Source: Sporofaciens musculi (GTDB taxonomy: Bacteria > Bacillota > Clostridia > Lachnospirales > Lachnospiraceae). Taken from it: a stretch of DNA of 64,000 nt. Under the pieces are notes generated by a model. It did no database searches. It was not told the origin of the DNA and worked only from the letters and a program-made list of their open reading frames with translations. The stretch lies in NCBI RefSeq assembly GCF_009830285.1, contig NZ_WUQX01000001.1, positions 2,914,501 through 2,978,500 of the forward strand. Direction: 5' to 3'. Made by a program: the position numbers and the translations under genes. Positions 1 through 7,871 of this stretch are shown here, piece after piece (within the stretch, counting starts at the first letter, position 1; each line of letters starts with the position of its first letter).

Positions 1-304
1 ACTCTGTGCAATAGTTCCCCTTAAAGCCACTATCGGGAAATTGCTTTGTAAATGCACCCATATCATAACGGTTATGCAAAAGCCCCTTATCTTCACGCAG
101 GGCATTGATAACCCCGTCCAGACCTGCCTTAAACTCGTCCGTTTTCCATTGCTCCCTTGTATCAAACCAAGTGGTATAAAAGCCATATCCAGAGGGGGCA
201 AAATTACCCCGCAGATGACCGATGCACCCTGTCTGCCCCTCAAGCTGCATACTCTGGGCATAGGTGTATTTCTGTTCGGGCTGTGTCAAAGCTCGTATCT
301 CCAT
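1..304 (-). CDS. Conserved mobile-element protein, 3' end outside window
   Basis: Translation from the ATG at 304 gives MEIRALTQPEQKYTYAQSMQ and stays open for 101 codons to the window edge, so the C-terminus is missing. The start overlaps the stop of the preceding gene by one base (TGATG), which indicates translational coupling as the last visible gene of a minus-strand operon running from 6268. The protein is rich in aromatic and charged residues (GFYTTWFDTREQW) and shows no signal peptide or membrane segment in the visible part. It resembles conserved accessory proteins of Tn1549/CTn-like elements. I do not recognise a defined function. Confidence 0.6.
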   Translation of the reverse strand, partial: MEIRALTQPEQKYTYAQSMQLEGQTGCIGHLRGNFAPSGYGFYTTWFDTREQWKTDEFKAGLDGVINALREDKGLLHNRYDMGAFTKQFPDSGFKGNYCTE

Positions 305-909
305 CAGCGTTCCTCCCTGCTCTTTGATTTTTTTGCTTTTTCCTGTTCCTTGATTTTAGAAAGGGCTTCTTTTGCCCAATCGGGCATCTTCTCTGGCTTG
401 ATTTCCCCAAGCACATCGTACCTTTCCCATCGGGCGTGTTTGCCGTCCGCAAGCGAAGTCCCAAATACCGCCTGCCCCCTGCCGCCCCTTGCACCGTGTC
501 CGCCGTCCACCAACACAAGCTGATAGGCGGAATGCCGGTACTCATAGCGGTTGACTTCGGCATTGATAACAACGACCTTTCCCACAATGCTGTCATTTTT
601 ATTGTCTAGGATGCAGTCGTCTATGGTAAACGGCGTCATGTCGAACTTGAATTGTTCCTGCTCGGCTCTCACAATCCCTATCTGCTCCTGCACCCTGTCC
701 GTAAAAATCTGCATGGCTTCCAGATAGTCGTCTGAGCCGACCGCATCCGTCACCCACTCTGCGGACAGGGGATTGTCATAAGTGCAGTCGCAGACTAAAA
801 AAGGATATTCTTCTTTTAAATCCACACCGAACACCACTTCTTTTTTACCGATATGGATGCTCTGCATGACCTCATAGGAGCTTATCATCCGCTTTTCTTC
901 ATTCTCCAT
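304..909 (-). CDS. Conserved mobile-element hypothetical protein, 201 aa
   Basis: The start at 909 is chosen because AGGAG lies about 10 nt upstream; an in-frame ATG at 948 has no such site and would overlap the preceding gene much more. The N-terminus contains SSYEVMQSIHIGKKEVVFGV and the C-terminus is very basic (KEQEKAKKSKSREER). No signal peptide, membrane segment or catalytic motif is visible. The middle (FTDRVQEQIGIVRAEQ) is probably helical. The gene overlaps its upstream neighbour by 11 nt and its downstream neighbour by 1 nt, so it belongs to a tight operon. It is an accessory protein of the left conjugative element; function unknown. Confidence 0.65.
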   Translation of the reverse strand: MENEEKRMISSYEVMQSIHIGKKEVVFGVDLKEEYPFLVCDCTYDNPLSAEWVTDAVGSDDYLEAMQIFTDRVQEQIGIVRAEQEQFKFDMTPFTIDDCILDNKNDSIVGKVVVINAEVNRYEYRHSAYQLVLVDGGHGARGGRGQAVFGTSLADGKHARWERYDVLGEIKPEKMPDWAKEALSKIKEQEKAKKSKSREER

Positions 910-1057
910 CGGGCTTCTCCTTTCCCTGCTTTTTCTCCCTCTGCTCATCTAAAATTTTTCGGATGCAGACGTCGCAGAAGATAACACGGCTGTCCTTATA
1001 TCGGGGATAAGGACAGTTCGTACAGTCGTATTTCTTATGGTTTTTATTGCTGCTCAT
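899..1057 (-). CDS. 52-aa protein with two CxxC motifs
   Basis: A 53-codon frame begins MSSNKNHKKYDCTNCPYP, carries a second pair FCDVC and ends in a lysine/glutamate-rich tail. The two CxxC pairs, about 18 residues apart, suggest a small zinc ribbon. It starts one base beyond the stop of the 1059-1334 gene and overlaps the start of the next gene, fitting the operon spacing exactly. The reading is direct from the sequence; metal binding is inferred from the cysteines. The role is unknown. Possibilities include a DNA-binding or adaptor peptide of the element. Confidence 0.6.
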   Translation of the reverse strand: MSSNKNHKKYDCTNCPYPRYKDSRVIFCDVCIRKILDEQREKKQGKEKPDGE

Positions 1058-1058
1058 G

Positions 1059-1334
1059 CTACCGCTCACGCCCATCATGCTGCTTCGCCTTTTTATCGTG
1101 CTGTTGATTGTACGGCATCTGGCACTCTGACTGGTAGCGTTCGTTCAATTTCTCCCTTGCGGCTTCAAGGGTATTGCAGTAGCAGCCCCAGTAATAGTTG
1201 TCGCCGCCCTTACAGTACCAACAGACATAAGGGTTCGGGGCTTTCGGGTGATGCCCGATGACAAGCTCCGTATTCCCGATAGTGCAGCTCTCTATGATTT
1301 CATAGCCCTGATTGGAGCGTGTTTCACCGTTCAT
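1059..1334 (-). CDS. Cys/Trp-rich mobile-element hypothetical protein, 91 aa
   Basis: The start at 1334 follows a strong AAAGGAGG site. A frame extending to 1529 exists, but its upstream part is antisense to the neighbouring gene. The protein contains YVCWYCKGGDNYYWGCYC (four cysteines and many aromatics), followed by LEAAREKLNERYQSECQ and a His/Lys/Gln-rich C-terminus. The cysteine cluster could bind metal. It overlaps the upstream gene by 11 nt. It belongs to the left element's accessory operon. I do not recognise a named family. Confidence 0.6.
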   Translation of the reverse strand: MNGETRSNQGYEIIESCTIGNTELVIGHHPKAPNPYVCWYCKGGDNYYWGCYCNTLEAAREKLNERYQSECQMPYNQQHDKKAKQHDGRER

Positions 1335-1644
1335 AGGCGTTCCTCCTTTCCTGCTGTTTTCCGTCCATATATTGCTGCAATTCATACTGGCAGGGGACGT
1401 AAAGCCTGCCATTCTCCACGCAGCGGAAAATATCACATTTCTTATCCGTGGATGCAGCGTAAAAATCGTCATAAGAATAAGGGAATTTCTGGCTTCCCCT
1501 GCCATAATAGTCGGCGGCAAAAAAGCCAAGTTCCCTGTCTGTTTTTAATCTGCGGGTAATCTTGAAAAAATCATCTTCCCGCTTTGTGAACTGCCGCTCT
1601 GGGATAAAATGATACCCTCCGTATTCAAAAGACTTATCCTGCAT
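1324..1644 (-). CDS. Conserved mobile-element hypothetical protein, 106 aa
   Basis: The protein starts MQDKSFEYGGYHFIPERQFT and contains LGFFAADYYGRGSQKFPYSY and CDIFRCVENGRLYVPCQYEL. This is a compact, soluble, aromatic-rich sequence typical of short accessory proteins encoded beside antirestriction genes in Gram-positive conjugative elements. There is no membrane segment or signal peptide. It is 8 nt downstream of the 1653-1958 gene and overlaps the 1059-1334 gene, so co-transcription is likely. No function can be assigned from the sequence. Confidence 0.65.
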   Translation of the reverse strand: MQDKSFEYGGYHFIPERQFTKREDDFFKITRRLKTDRELGFFAADYYGRGSQKFPYSYDDFYAASTDKKCDIFRCVENGRLYVPCQYELQQYMDGKQQERRNAYER

Positions 1645-1652
1645 CTTTCACC

Positions 1653-1958
1653 TCACGATTTTTTGGCATATCTGCGGTATGCCTTTTCGCCTGCGGCTCT
1701 GATTTTCTGCATCCGCACACTGCCTAAAAGCTCTGGGTATTTCTCCTGCAATTTGCGGCGTGTCCTGCCCACGCTCTCAAAGCTCGGCAAGCCAAGCTCC
1801 TTATGCCTTGTCATTATTTCTGCAAGCGGCATATTCCCCGCATCTTTCAGATAAAGGTTGCAGAGGGCAAGGTACAGCACCATGTCGTCATTTCTGGCAT
1901 CCTCATTCTTTTGCAGGACAGCTTTCACTTTCCCCTCTATGGTTTTTAAATTATCCAT
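1653..1958 (-). CDS. Phage/ICE-type conserved protein, 101 aa
   Basis: The start at 1958 follows GGAGGT closely and gives MDNLKTIEGKVKAVLQKNED. A longer frame to 2006 has no better site. The sequence contains DDMVLYLALCNLYL and LPSFESVGRTRRKLQEKYPE and ends in a basic tail. This layout matches small conserved proteins found in clostridial phages and conjugative elements; the RTRRKLQ helix could contact nucleic acid. It is co-oriented with the surface-protein gene upstream and accessory genes downstream. Function is unknown. Confidence 0.65.
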   Translation of the reverse strand: MDNLKTIEGKVKAVLQKNEDARNDDMVLYLALCNLYLKDAGNMPLAEIMTRHKELGLPSFESVGRTRRKLQEKYPELLGSVRMQKIRAAGEKAYRRYAKKS

Positions 1959-2027
1959 AGCTACCTCCATACATGGAAAGAGGGCGGTATCTTTCAACCG
2001 CCCCAATCCACATCAATCTGTCTTAAT

Positions 2028-2114
2028 TTATTTCTTCCTGCGGATATGCAGCCATACAGCCGCACCACCGATAAACGCTACAAGCACAATAACAATCATA
2101 TTTTTTTCTCTCAT
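2028..2114 (-). CDS. 28-aa single-pass membrane peptide
   Basis: The reading frame MREKNMIVIVLVAFIGGAAV..., ending in HIRRKK, is preceded by AAAGGAGG, which overlaps the end of the large surface-protein gene 5 nt upstream. It is one hydrophobic helix with a short charged N-terminus and a basic C-terminus, so it should be an inner-membrane peptide with a cytoplasmic tail. The strong ribosome site and position directly after the sortase substrate suggest a real gene, perhaps assisting anchoring or membrane insertion. That role is inference. Confidence 0.6.
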   Translation of the reverse strand: MREKNMIVIVLVAFIGGAAVWLHIRRKK

Positions 2115-2119
2115 TCTGC

Positions 2120-5100
2120 TTAGTCCTCCTTTTTCTTTCTTCCACACTGGTAGCCTGCAAATCCGAAGATTCCTGCACCGATTGTAAATGCCGCCGCAAG
2201 GCTCACCCACAAACCGAGGTTAAAGTCATCGCCTGTTTTCGGTGTGTCACGCAGCTCGTTGTGCATAGTGACAGTCGCCGTTTCGTCTGTCTTGATGGTC
2301 ACTTTCTGGTCGGCAGGCAGGATATAGCCAGAGGATGCCTTGTCGCTGACCTCAGAAACGGTGTATTCGCCGATACGCAAGCCGTCAATGACGATTTCGC
2401 CGTTTTTATCGGTGGTAAAGGTCTGGTCGTAATCTTTGCCAATGACACGGAAAGAGAAGCCCTCCACTTTGCCGTCCGAGGAAGTCTTGACGATTTTGAG
2501 TGAGCCTTTTTGTGCTTCATTTAAGAATCCTTTGCCTGCTTCATTCTCCACGTTGTAGGTCTTGCCATTTTCCTCAATGGATACAGGATAGACATTCTCA
2601 TCAAGCACAAAGCCTGTCGGGGCGGTTTTCTCACGGACAAGGTACTTGCCATAACGCAGGTCGTCCATCTGGTAAATGCCTTTCTCCACCTCACCCATCT
2701 CGCCGAGCAGTTCGTCTTTCTTATCCAGTTTGCCGTCACCGTTCATATCCGAGTAAACCTCGAATACCGCACCCGTGAGCTTGTTGTCTGGATAATCTTT
2801 ATCTACTTTCGTCAGAGCGATATTGCCTGTGATAAAATAATTGACAAGCTCAACCTCCACAACCTCGTCAACTTCGCCGATTGTCACGCTGATTTCTTCC
2901 TCGGAGAGTACATATCCTTTCGGGCTTTCGATTTCACGGATGACCCATGTGCCATACGGAACTTCTTCAAAAGAAAAACTGCCGTCATCCTCGGATGTGG
3001 CAGTCACAATCGCATTTTCCTTTGTATATTCTGTTGTGCCTGTCTGAAAGATGCCGATTAACGCACCGCCTAAATCTTCGCCGTCCTCATTGGACTTCTT
3101 ACCGCTGACAGAGCCGTAAATCAGTTCGTTTTCAATGGCTTCGCCCTCGTTCGCCGTGATGTTTACAACGGCTGTTTCCTGTCCTGCATATTCAAATACA
3201 ACAGGATACTTTTCATCGCTGACAAGATAAGCGGAATTTGTGCTGATTTCCTGCACATAGTAGCTGCCCATCGGTAAATCGCTGACTGCCTTTCCGTGAC
3301 CGTTTTCATCAAGGAAGATAACCTCAATCAGTTCATCCGCAGGGATAGAAGAACCGTCTGCGGCAGTCAGTTCCTCGGCGGCATACAGACCAAACGTAAC
3401 GTCTTTGATTTCGCCGTTATTTCCCACACCGTATGCTTCATCCACCTCAAGGCTCTTGATTACGTCGATTTCCACACGCTGACGCTCGTTGTAAAAATCC
3501 GTGCCTGCTTCCGTCACTTCGATTTCCTGTCTCGCATATACAAGCTCCACGGCGTGGACTTCCTCGCTTAACACCATGCCATACGGGGCGGTCACTTCCT
3601 TAACCTCATATCTTCCCAGATACAGTTCTTTTGATTCTGCCGTGCCGTCCTCTCCTGTGGTAAGCGTGTCTACAACCTCGCCTTTCTCGGCTCTGACCGT
3701 CCCATCCGTTGTGATAATGTTCTCGGCTGCTGTAATCTCATAAACCGCACCCTCAAGGCTGTCTACTACAAAAATCGGCTGATACAGCCCCTTGTTTCCT
3801 GATACCCTGCTGAATACCTCCCCAGACTTTTCTACCGTGATTTTTCCTTTTTGTGCCACGTTGGAGCGTTCCACTTTGACAATCGTGATGCCGCTTTCAT
3901 CCTCGGAATTTTCCTGTTCTACATCAAAATAAACTGGCTCGGAATCCAGAACGTAGCCATACGGAGCCTGCACCTCAACCAGAGAATATCCCTTGCCGTA
4001 TTCCAGAGTCTGCGGCGTGATAAGCTCACCGTCTGCGGTAGTGTAGAATGTGTCAATCGTTGTCACTTCGGGATAAGTGAACGTCATCGTCACAAGGTTT
4101 CCGTCTGGGTCGTAAATCTGGAATCCTGCACCTGCATATGGGATAACCCTGCCTGTTTCTATATCCTTTTTCACAATCTTGATATAGCTCTCAAAGTTGG
4201 CATTGTTAATGAGATAACGGTAGGTCTGGCTGTCCTTGCAGATAAATACGTCAAAATCTTTCATCAGCTCACGCCCGTCCCATCCAGAGGTCTGGTGAAC
4301 CGTATAAATGCCATACGGCATATCTTTTGTCTGTGCAAAGCCGTTTTCATCGCATATCAATGTGTCACGTTCCGTTTCCTCCGCCGCATCAAAGCTGCCT
4401 GCGGATTTTAAATATACCTCAAATACAGCCCCCTCCTCTGGCGTTTCAATCTGGGTTTCGCCGTTGTCAGTGTGCTTGATGATGGCGATATTGCCTTTGA
4501 TGACCTGCTCGTTTACGTCATTCTTTGCAGAATTATATTCCACGGTGTAAAGCTGCGGCTCTGCCCCTACATGGTGGATTGTGGTGTCCAGAAGATAGCC
4601 CTCGGACGGGGTAATCTCACGGATGCTCCAGTCATCGCCGCATACATAATATTTTGTTGTGAACTGCCCGTTTTCATCGGTGGTGTAAGTGTCAGCCAGT
4701 TCCTCGCCCTTATAGATGCCGTAAACCGCACCTGCAAGGGAAGCGTCGCCCTGCGGCTTCTTTCCTGTTTCCACGTCGGTCTTTAATACCGTGACATTGA
4801 ACTTCTTCAAAATGTTGTGGAAGCTGCGGTTTGTGACCTTTTTCCACTCAATCGGGGCGGTCTGGGATGCAGGGACGACATAGCGGACTGCCGTATCCAC
4901 TTCCTCAAGGGTATAAGGCGTGCTGCCGCTGATAAGGACATTTTCAAACTTCGCAACGCCCTTTGCATTGGTAACGGCATATTCATCAACAGCCAAGCCG
5001 CTTAAAGACGTGCCGTAAAGGTGGAACTTCACGCCCTCCACAAGATTATCCTCGGATGTTTTTACAACTTCCAGACTGCCACGCTTCAAAGTATTGCTGA

Positions 5101-6268
5101 ATGTGACCGTAGAGGTCTTTCCCCCGATAATCGTCACTGTCTGGGTTTTCTGCGGCTCATAACGGTCAATGGACTGCTCCGTAATGGTATAAGTGCCTGG
5201 AAATAAACCCTCCACCGTAATGTTTCCATTCTTATCGGTTTTCACGGTCTTATTGAAGCCGTCGCCCTTGATGGTAAAGGAAATCCCCGCAACAACGCCG
5301 TCCTCGGAAGTCTTTTTCAGTGCAACTGTGCCTGTCGGCGTTTCCACGTTGATATATGCCATCATGGTGTCCACGTTTTCCACGCCCGTAATGACATCCT
5401 GTAAGTTCGGGTCGCCGTAGGCAATCATCATCGCACCGCTGCTGACAGTCGGCGTGTTGTTCCTTGTAGCGGTAATCCTTGCCTTGCCGTCAATCGCCTT
5501 TGATGATGTGATGGTCAGCTTGTTCCCAGACTTGGACACCTTTACATTGCTGTCGGAGCTTGTAAAGGAATACTCGGACAACACGCCGTTGCTGTCGGTC
5601 AGCGTAAGACTGTATTTGCCGTCCTTATAGGCAAGCTCCTTTGTGACGTCTTTCTTCCCTGCCGACATAAAGCTCGGAATCGTGCTGTGCCTTGTAAGCA
5701 TCGACACAATCTGGTCGTAAGCCGCCCTCGCCCCGCTGTTAGCATAGTTTGAGCCAAAGTGCAGGCTGTAAACGGTCGTGCTTGTCTGGCTGTACGGGCT
5801 TGTGGCGTTGCGGCATCCCGTGACAAACTCCCACACAAGGGTCTGGGTGGCAAGCCATTTTTCATCATCACTCCCAGACAGGTTTCCGCTGTTGCCCTGA
5901 TACCCATAGAGCAGGGCAAGCCCCACCGCCTTTTTCTGGTCTGCGGAGAGGGCGTTCCATGTGTTGGAAGATGCTTTTGCAAGCGTATTGCCTGTTTTTA
6001 AGGGTACGCCCGGCTGAAGGCAGAACGCCGTTTCCCGGTCCACATACATACGGTACTTATATTCGCCTGTCCCTCCTGCGGTATGACCTCCAATGTTCGC
6101 ACTGGAATTGTATCTCATGGCGTTCCCTGCACCATCGTAGGTGTGGGTAAAGCTAATCGTTCCGATGTCGCCCGCCGCAAACGCTGTCGTGGCAGGGACG
6201 GCGGACAATGCCGTGACCGCAGCCAAAGCAAACGCCGCAGCCCTTTTGAATATTTTACGAATCTTCAT
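2120..6268 (-). CDS. Thioester-domain, CnaB-repeat (SpaA-like) surface adhesin with sortase signal
   Basis: This is a 1382-aa secreted wall protein. Residues 1-32 are a signal peptide (basic, then hydrophobic, ending TTAFAA). A TQXA/thioester domain follows, with the predicted cross-link between Cys83 (AFCLQPG) and Gln142 (TQTLVWE). About ten CnaB/SpaA-type beta-sandwich repeats fill the rest, recognisable by recurring G-Y/T-x-L/V-x-E endings such as YSLVEVQAPYGYVL and TYTITEQS. The C-terminus has a TPKTG sortase motif (1342-1346), a hydrophobic helix and the tail GRKKKED. Such proteins form isopeptide-stabilised adhesive stalks; thioester domains bind host surfaces covalently. The start follows AGGAGG. 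Carriage on a conjugative element suggests a role in recipient or host contact. Confidence 0.9.
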   Translation of the reverse strand: MKIRKIFKRAAAFALAAVTALSAVPATTAFAAGDIGTISFTHTYDGAGNAMRYNSSANIGGHTAGGTGEYKYRMYVDRETAFCLQPGVPLKTGNTLAKASSNTWNALSADQKKAVGLALLYGYQGNSGNLSGSDDEKWLATQTLVWEFVTGCRNATSPYSQTSTTVYSLHFGSNYANSGARAAYDQIVSMLTRHSTIPSFMSAGKKDVTKELAYKDGKYSLTLTDSNGVLSEYSFTSSDSNVKVSKSGNKLTITSSKAIDGKARITATRNNTPTVSSGAMMIAYGDPNLQDVITGVENVDTMMAYINVETPTGTVALKKTSEDGVVAGISFTIKGDGFNKTVKTDKNGNITVEGLFPGTYTITEQSIDRYEPQKTQTVTIIGGKTSTVTFSNTLKRGSLEVVKTSEDNLVEGVKFHLYGTSLSGLAVDEYAVTNAKGVAKFENVLISGSTPYTLEEVDTAVRYVVPASQTAPIEWKKVTNRSFHNILKKFNVTVLKTDVETGKKPQGDASLAGAVYGIYKGEELADTYTTDENGQFTTKYYVCGDDWSIREITPSEGYLLDTTIHHVGAEPQLYTVEYNSAKNDVNEQVIKGNIAIIKHTDNGETQIETPEEGAVFEVYLKSAGSFDAAEETERDTLICDENGFAQTKDMPYGIYTVHQTSGWDGRELMKDFDVFICKDSQTYRYLINNANFESYIKIVKKDIETGRVIPYAGAGFQIYDPDGNLVTMTFTYPEVTTIDTFYTTADGELITPQTLEYGKGYSLVEVQAPYGYVLDSEPVYFDVEQENSEDESGITIVKVERSNVAQKGKITVEKSGEVFSRVSGNKGLYQPIFVVDSLEGAVYEITAAENIITTDGTVRAEKGEVVDTLTTGEDGTAESKELYLGRYEVKEVTAPYGMVLSEEVHAVELVYARQEIEVTEAGTDFYNERQRVEIDVIKSLEVDEAYGVGNNGEIKDVTFGLYAAEELTAADGSSIPADELIEVIFLDENGHGKAVSDLPMGSYYVQEISTNSAYLVSDEKYPVVFEYAGQETAVVNITANEGEAIENELIYGSVSGKKSNEDGEDLGGALIGIFQTGTTEYTKENAIVTATSEDDGSFSFEEVPYGTWVIREIESPKGYVLSEEEISVTIGEVDEVVEVELVNYFITGNIALTKVDKDYPDNKLTGAVFEVYSDMNGDGKLDKKDELLGEMGEVEKGIYQMDDLRYGKYLVREKTAPTGFVLDENVYPVSIEENGKTYNVENEAGKGFLNEAQKGSLKIVKTSSDGKVEGFSFRVIGKDYDQTFTTDKNGEIVIDGLRIGEYTVSEVSDKASSGYILPADQKVTIKTDETATVTMHNELRDTPKTGDDFNLGLWVSLAAAFTIGAGIFGFAGYQCGRKKKED

Positions 6269-6315
6269 TCATTACCTCCTGTTCGTTCTCATGTTGATAG
6301 TTGACTTTCTGGCAG

Positions 6316-6343
6316 AAAAAAAGCCGCCCATGTGGACAGCTTT
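6316..6343 (-). terminator. Intrinsic terminator downstream of parB
   Basis: On the minus strand AAAGCTGTCC, a 4-nt loop and GGGCGGCTTT form a 10-bp stem (two G-T pairs) followed directly by a T-run. It separates the parB transcript from the surface-protein operon, so that operon probably has its own promoter in the roughly 45 bp between the terminator and 6268. Confidence 0.6.
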
Positions 6344-6533
6344 AATAATTCTTTTCTCGGATAGTTACTGGCAGTATCTAGGGGGAGAGGTGTGGAGAGG
6401 GGGTGCCGTGTGCCAGTGGCACACGTTTAGCACCGACCGAAGCGGAGCGGAGACAGCGGAAAAAAATTTGCTGTCCCTCAAGGGGCAGACTTCTCCCTCG
6501 GCGTTCCATGCCAAAATCCCTATTTTGCCTGTT
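6344..6533. other. Non-coding region with 19-bp palindrome between parB and the adhesin
   Basis: About 190 bp without a plausible gene. It contains the perfect interrupted palindrome CGTGTGCCA-G-TGGCACACG at 6407-6425, itself inside GGTGC...GCACC arms, and a second hairpin CTGTCCC...GGGCAG near 6470-6488. A perfect palindrome next to parB is a natural candidate for a ParB centromere (parS), an operator or part of a transfer origin. The choice between these is inference. Confidence 0.45.
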
Positions 6534-7481
6534 TTACCTCTCGTGAGCTTTGTTCCGCTGCAAATGGCGGTTATAAAACTCCAACGCCTTTACGACAAAA
6601 TCCGTTTCCTGCCCTCTGGGGATGGATTTCGGTATAAGCTTGGTTATCCGCTCGTCCTTAAAGGCGGGCTTCTCTTTCTGGTTTGGCTTGTCCTCCTGCA
6701 TGATGCTCTGGATAACCTCGTCTGTTAGCTTATCCTCCTGCATAAACTTTTTCATTTTGATAGCCTGTGCAAGTGAGGGCGTGGCATCGTTGTAGCCCAT
6801 CGCTTCAAGCAGGGTGTACTGCTGTTCCTCGGAAAGATAGGAAATCTCTACCGCAGGACGGAAAGCAATCTGGCGTTCATCTACCATTTGCAGAATTTCA
6901 GGTACAAGCTCGGTCAAGCGGATAAATCGGCGTATCTGCTCACGGCTCTCACCAACCTCTTTTCCCAACTTCTCATTTGTTCGGGGAGTTTCTAAATCTG
7001 ACACCACTGGTGTCAAATTATCTTTTGGTGGTCTGCCCGCTTGTCTGTTCATTGCTTCAAGCCGCATCTTATACGCAAAGGCTTTCTCACTCGGCAGAAT
7101 AACAGAGCGTTGGAGATTACTTTCAACCATGACAATAATCGCTTCATCATGGGTCAGCTCCTTAACCTCACATTTGAGCGTTTCAAGCCCTGCAAGCTCA
7201 CAAGCCTTTTTCCGCCTGTGACCGCTGATAAGCTCGTACCGTCCGTCCTCTTTTTGCCGAACTGTCGCAGGGGTCATTACGCCGCTCTGACTGACACTTT
7301 CCACAAGCTGCTCCATATCCTCATTCATCAAAACCTTGAATGGGTGGTCTGGGAACTCATCAATCTCGGAAATGGGTATCTCCCTTATCTTGCTTAGATT
7401 CGCTTCTGCTCGGCTCTCGTCTGTTTCAAAGAGGTCATCGTATGCGGTCAGCTCGATTTCTGTTCTTTTGTTTCTCGCCAA
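6534..7481 (-). CDS. parB: ParB/Spo0J-family partition protein
   Basis: The 315-aa protein has an N-terminal ParB nuclease/CTPase-like domain (residues about 35-130), including ELISGHRRKKACELAGL (GHRR box 2) and DEAIIVMVESNLQR (box 3). A central helix-turn-helix follows around residues 170-200 (LGKEVGESREQIRRFIRLTE). The family binds parS sites and loads onto DNA using CTP, working with ParA in segregation or maintenance. Translation begins at TTG 7481, preceded by AGGAGG with good spacing. Its usual partner parA lies upstream on the same strand, but two insertion sequences now separate them, so parB must use another promoter or read-through. Confidence 0.92.
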   Translation of the reverse strand: MARNKRTEIELTAYDDLFETDESRAEANLSKIREIPISEIDEFPDHPFKVLMNEDMEQLVESVSQSGVMTPATVRQKEDGRYELISGHRRKKACELAGLETLKCEVKELTHDEAIIVMVESNLQRSVILPSEKAFAYKMRLEAMNRQAGRPPKDNLTPVVSDLETPRTNEKLGKEVGESREQIRRFIRLTELVPEILQMVDERQIAFRPAVEISYLSEEQQYTLLEAMGYNDATPSLAQAIKMKKFMQEDKLTDEVIQSIMQEDKPNQKEKPAFKDERITKLIPKSIPRGQETDFVVKALEFYNRHLQRNKAHER

Positions 7482-7871
7482 TCTCTGCCACCTCCTAGTA
7501 TAATAATGGTGTAGTCAAGAATGACCACTGGTTAATAGTTACAAAGTCCAATCTAATAAATCTATATAGATATAACAGAAGGAGGAGTTCCCCCTCCATC
7601 AGAAGTTATAAGGCAACATTATTTACCCTGTCTGAGGTTTCCTTAATGCACCAGACAAAACATAGAGGTATAATCACTGGAGGCAGGATCATTGACGACG
7701 CCTCCTTGGGAACTGGCCTTCCGGCTGGTGAAACCTCTTAGAAAGTCTGTCAGTCCATTCGGTGGTGATTTATGTTTTGGCTGGTTGGGAAGCCCCAGGC
7801 TATACCTGTATAAACCGCTAGGTTGTGTATCCGCCCTCTGGAAATGGATACCTGCCTGAAAGGATAAAACC
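7482..7871. other. Non-coding left end of IS110-type element plus parB leader
   Basis: No convincing protein is encoded. Roughly 7482-7620 looks like parB leader sequence, including the GGAGGAGTTCCCCCTCC palindrome near 7580-7596. From about 7650 the sequence becomes rich in short stems and leads into the transposase ATG at 7872. The boundary between element and leader cannot be placed because IS110 elements lack clear terminal repeats. Confidence 0.4.
7650..7868 (+). ncRNA. Candidate IS110 bridge RNA
   Basis: IS110-subgroup elements encode a structured bridge RNA in the long non-coding left end just before the transposase; it pairs with target and donor DNA. This region has the right position and strand. 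It shows several stems: GGAGGC/GCCTCC near 7679-7707, ACTGGCC-TTCC-GGCTGGT near 7714-7732, and GTATCC/GGATAC near 7830-7850. The exact ends and guide loops cannot be fixed without covariance analysis. Confidence 0.45.
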
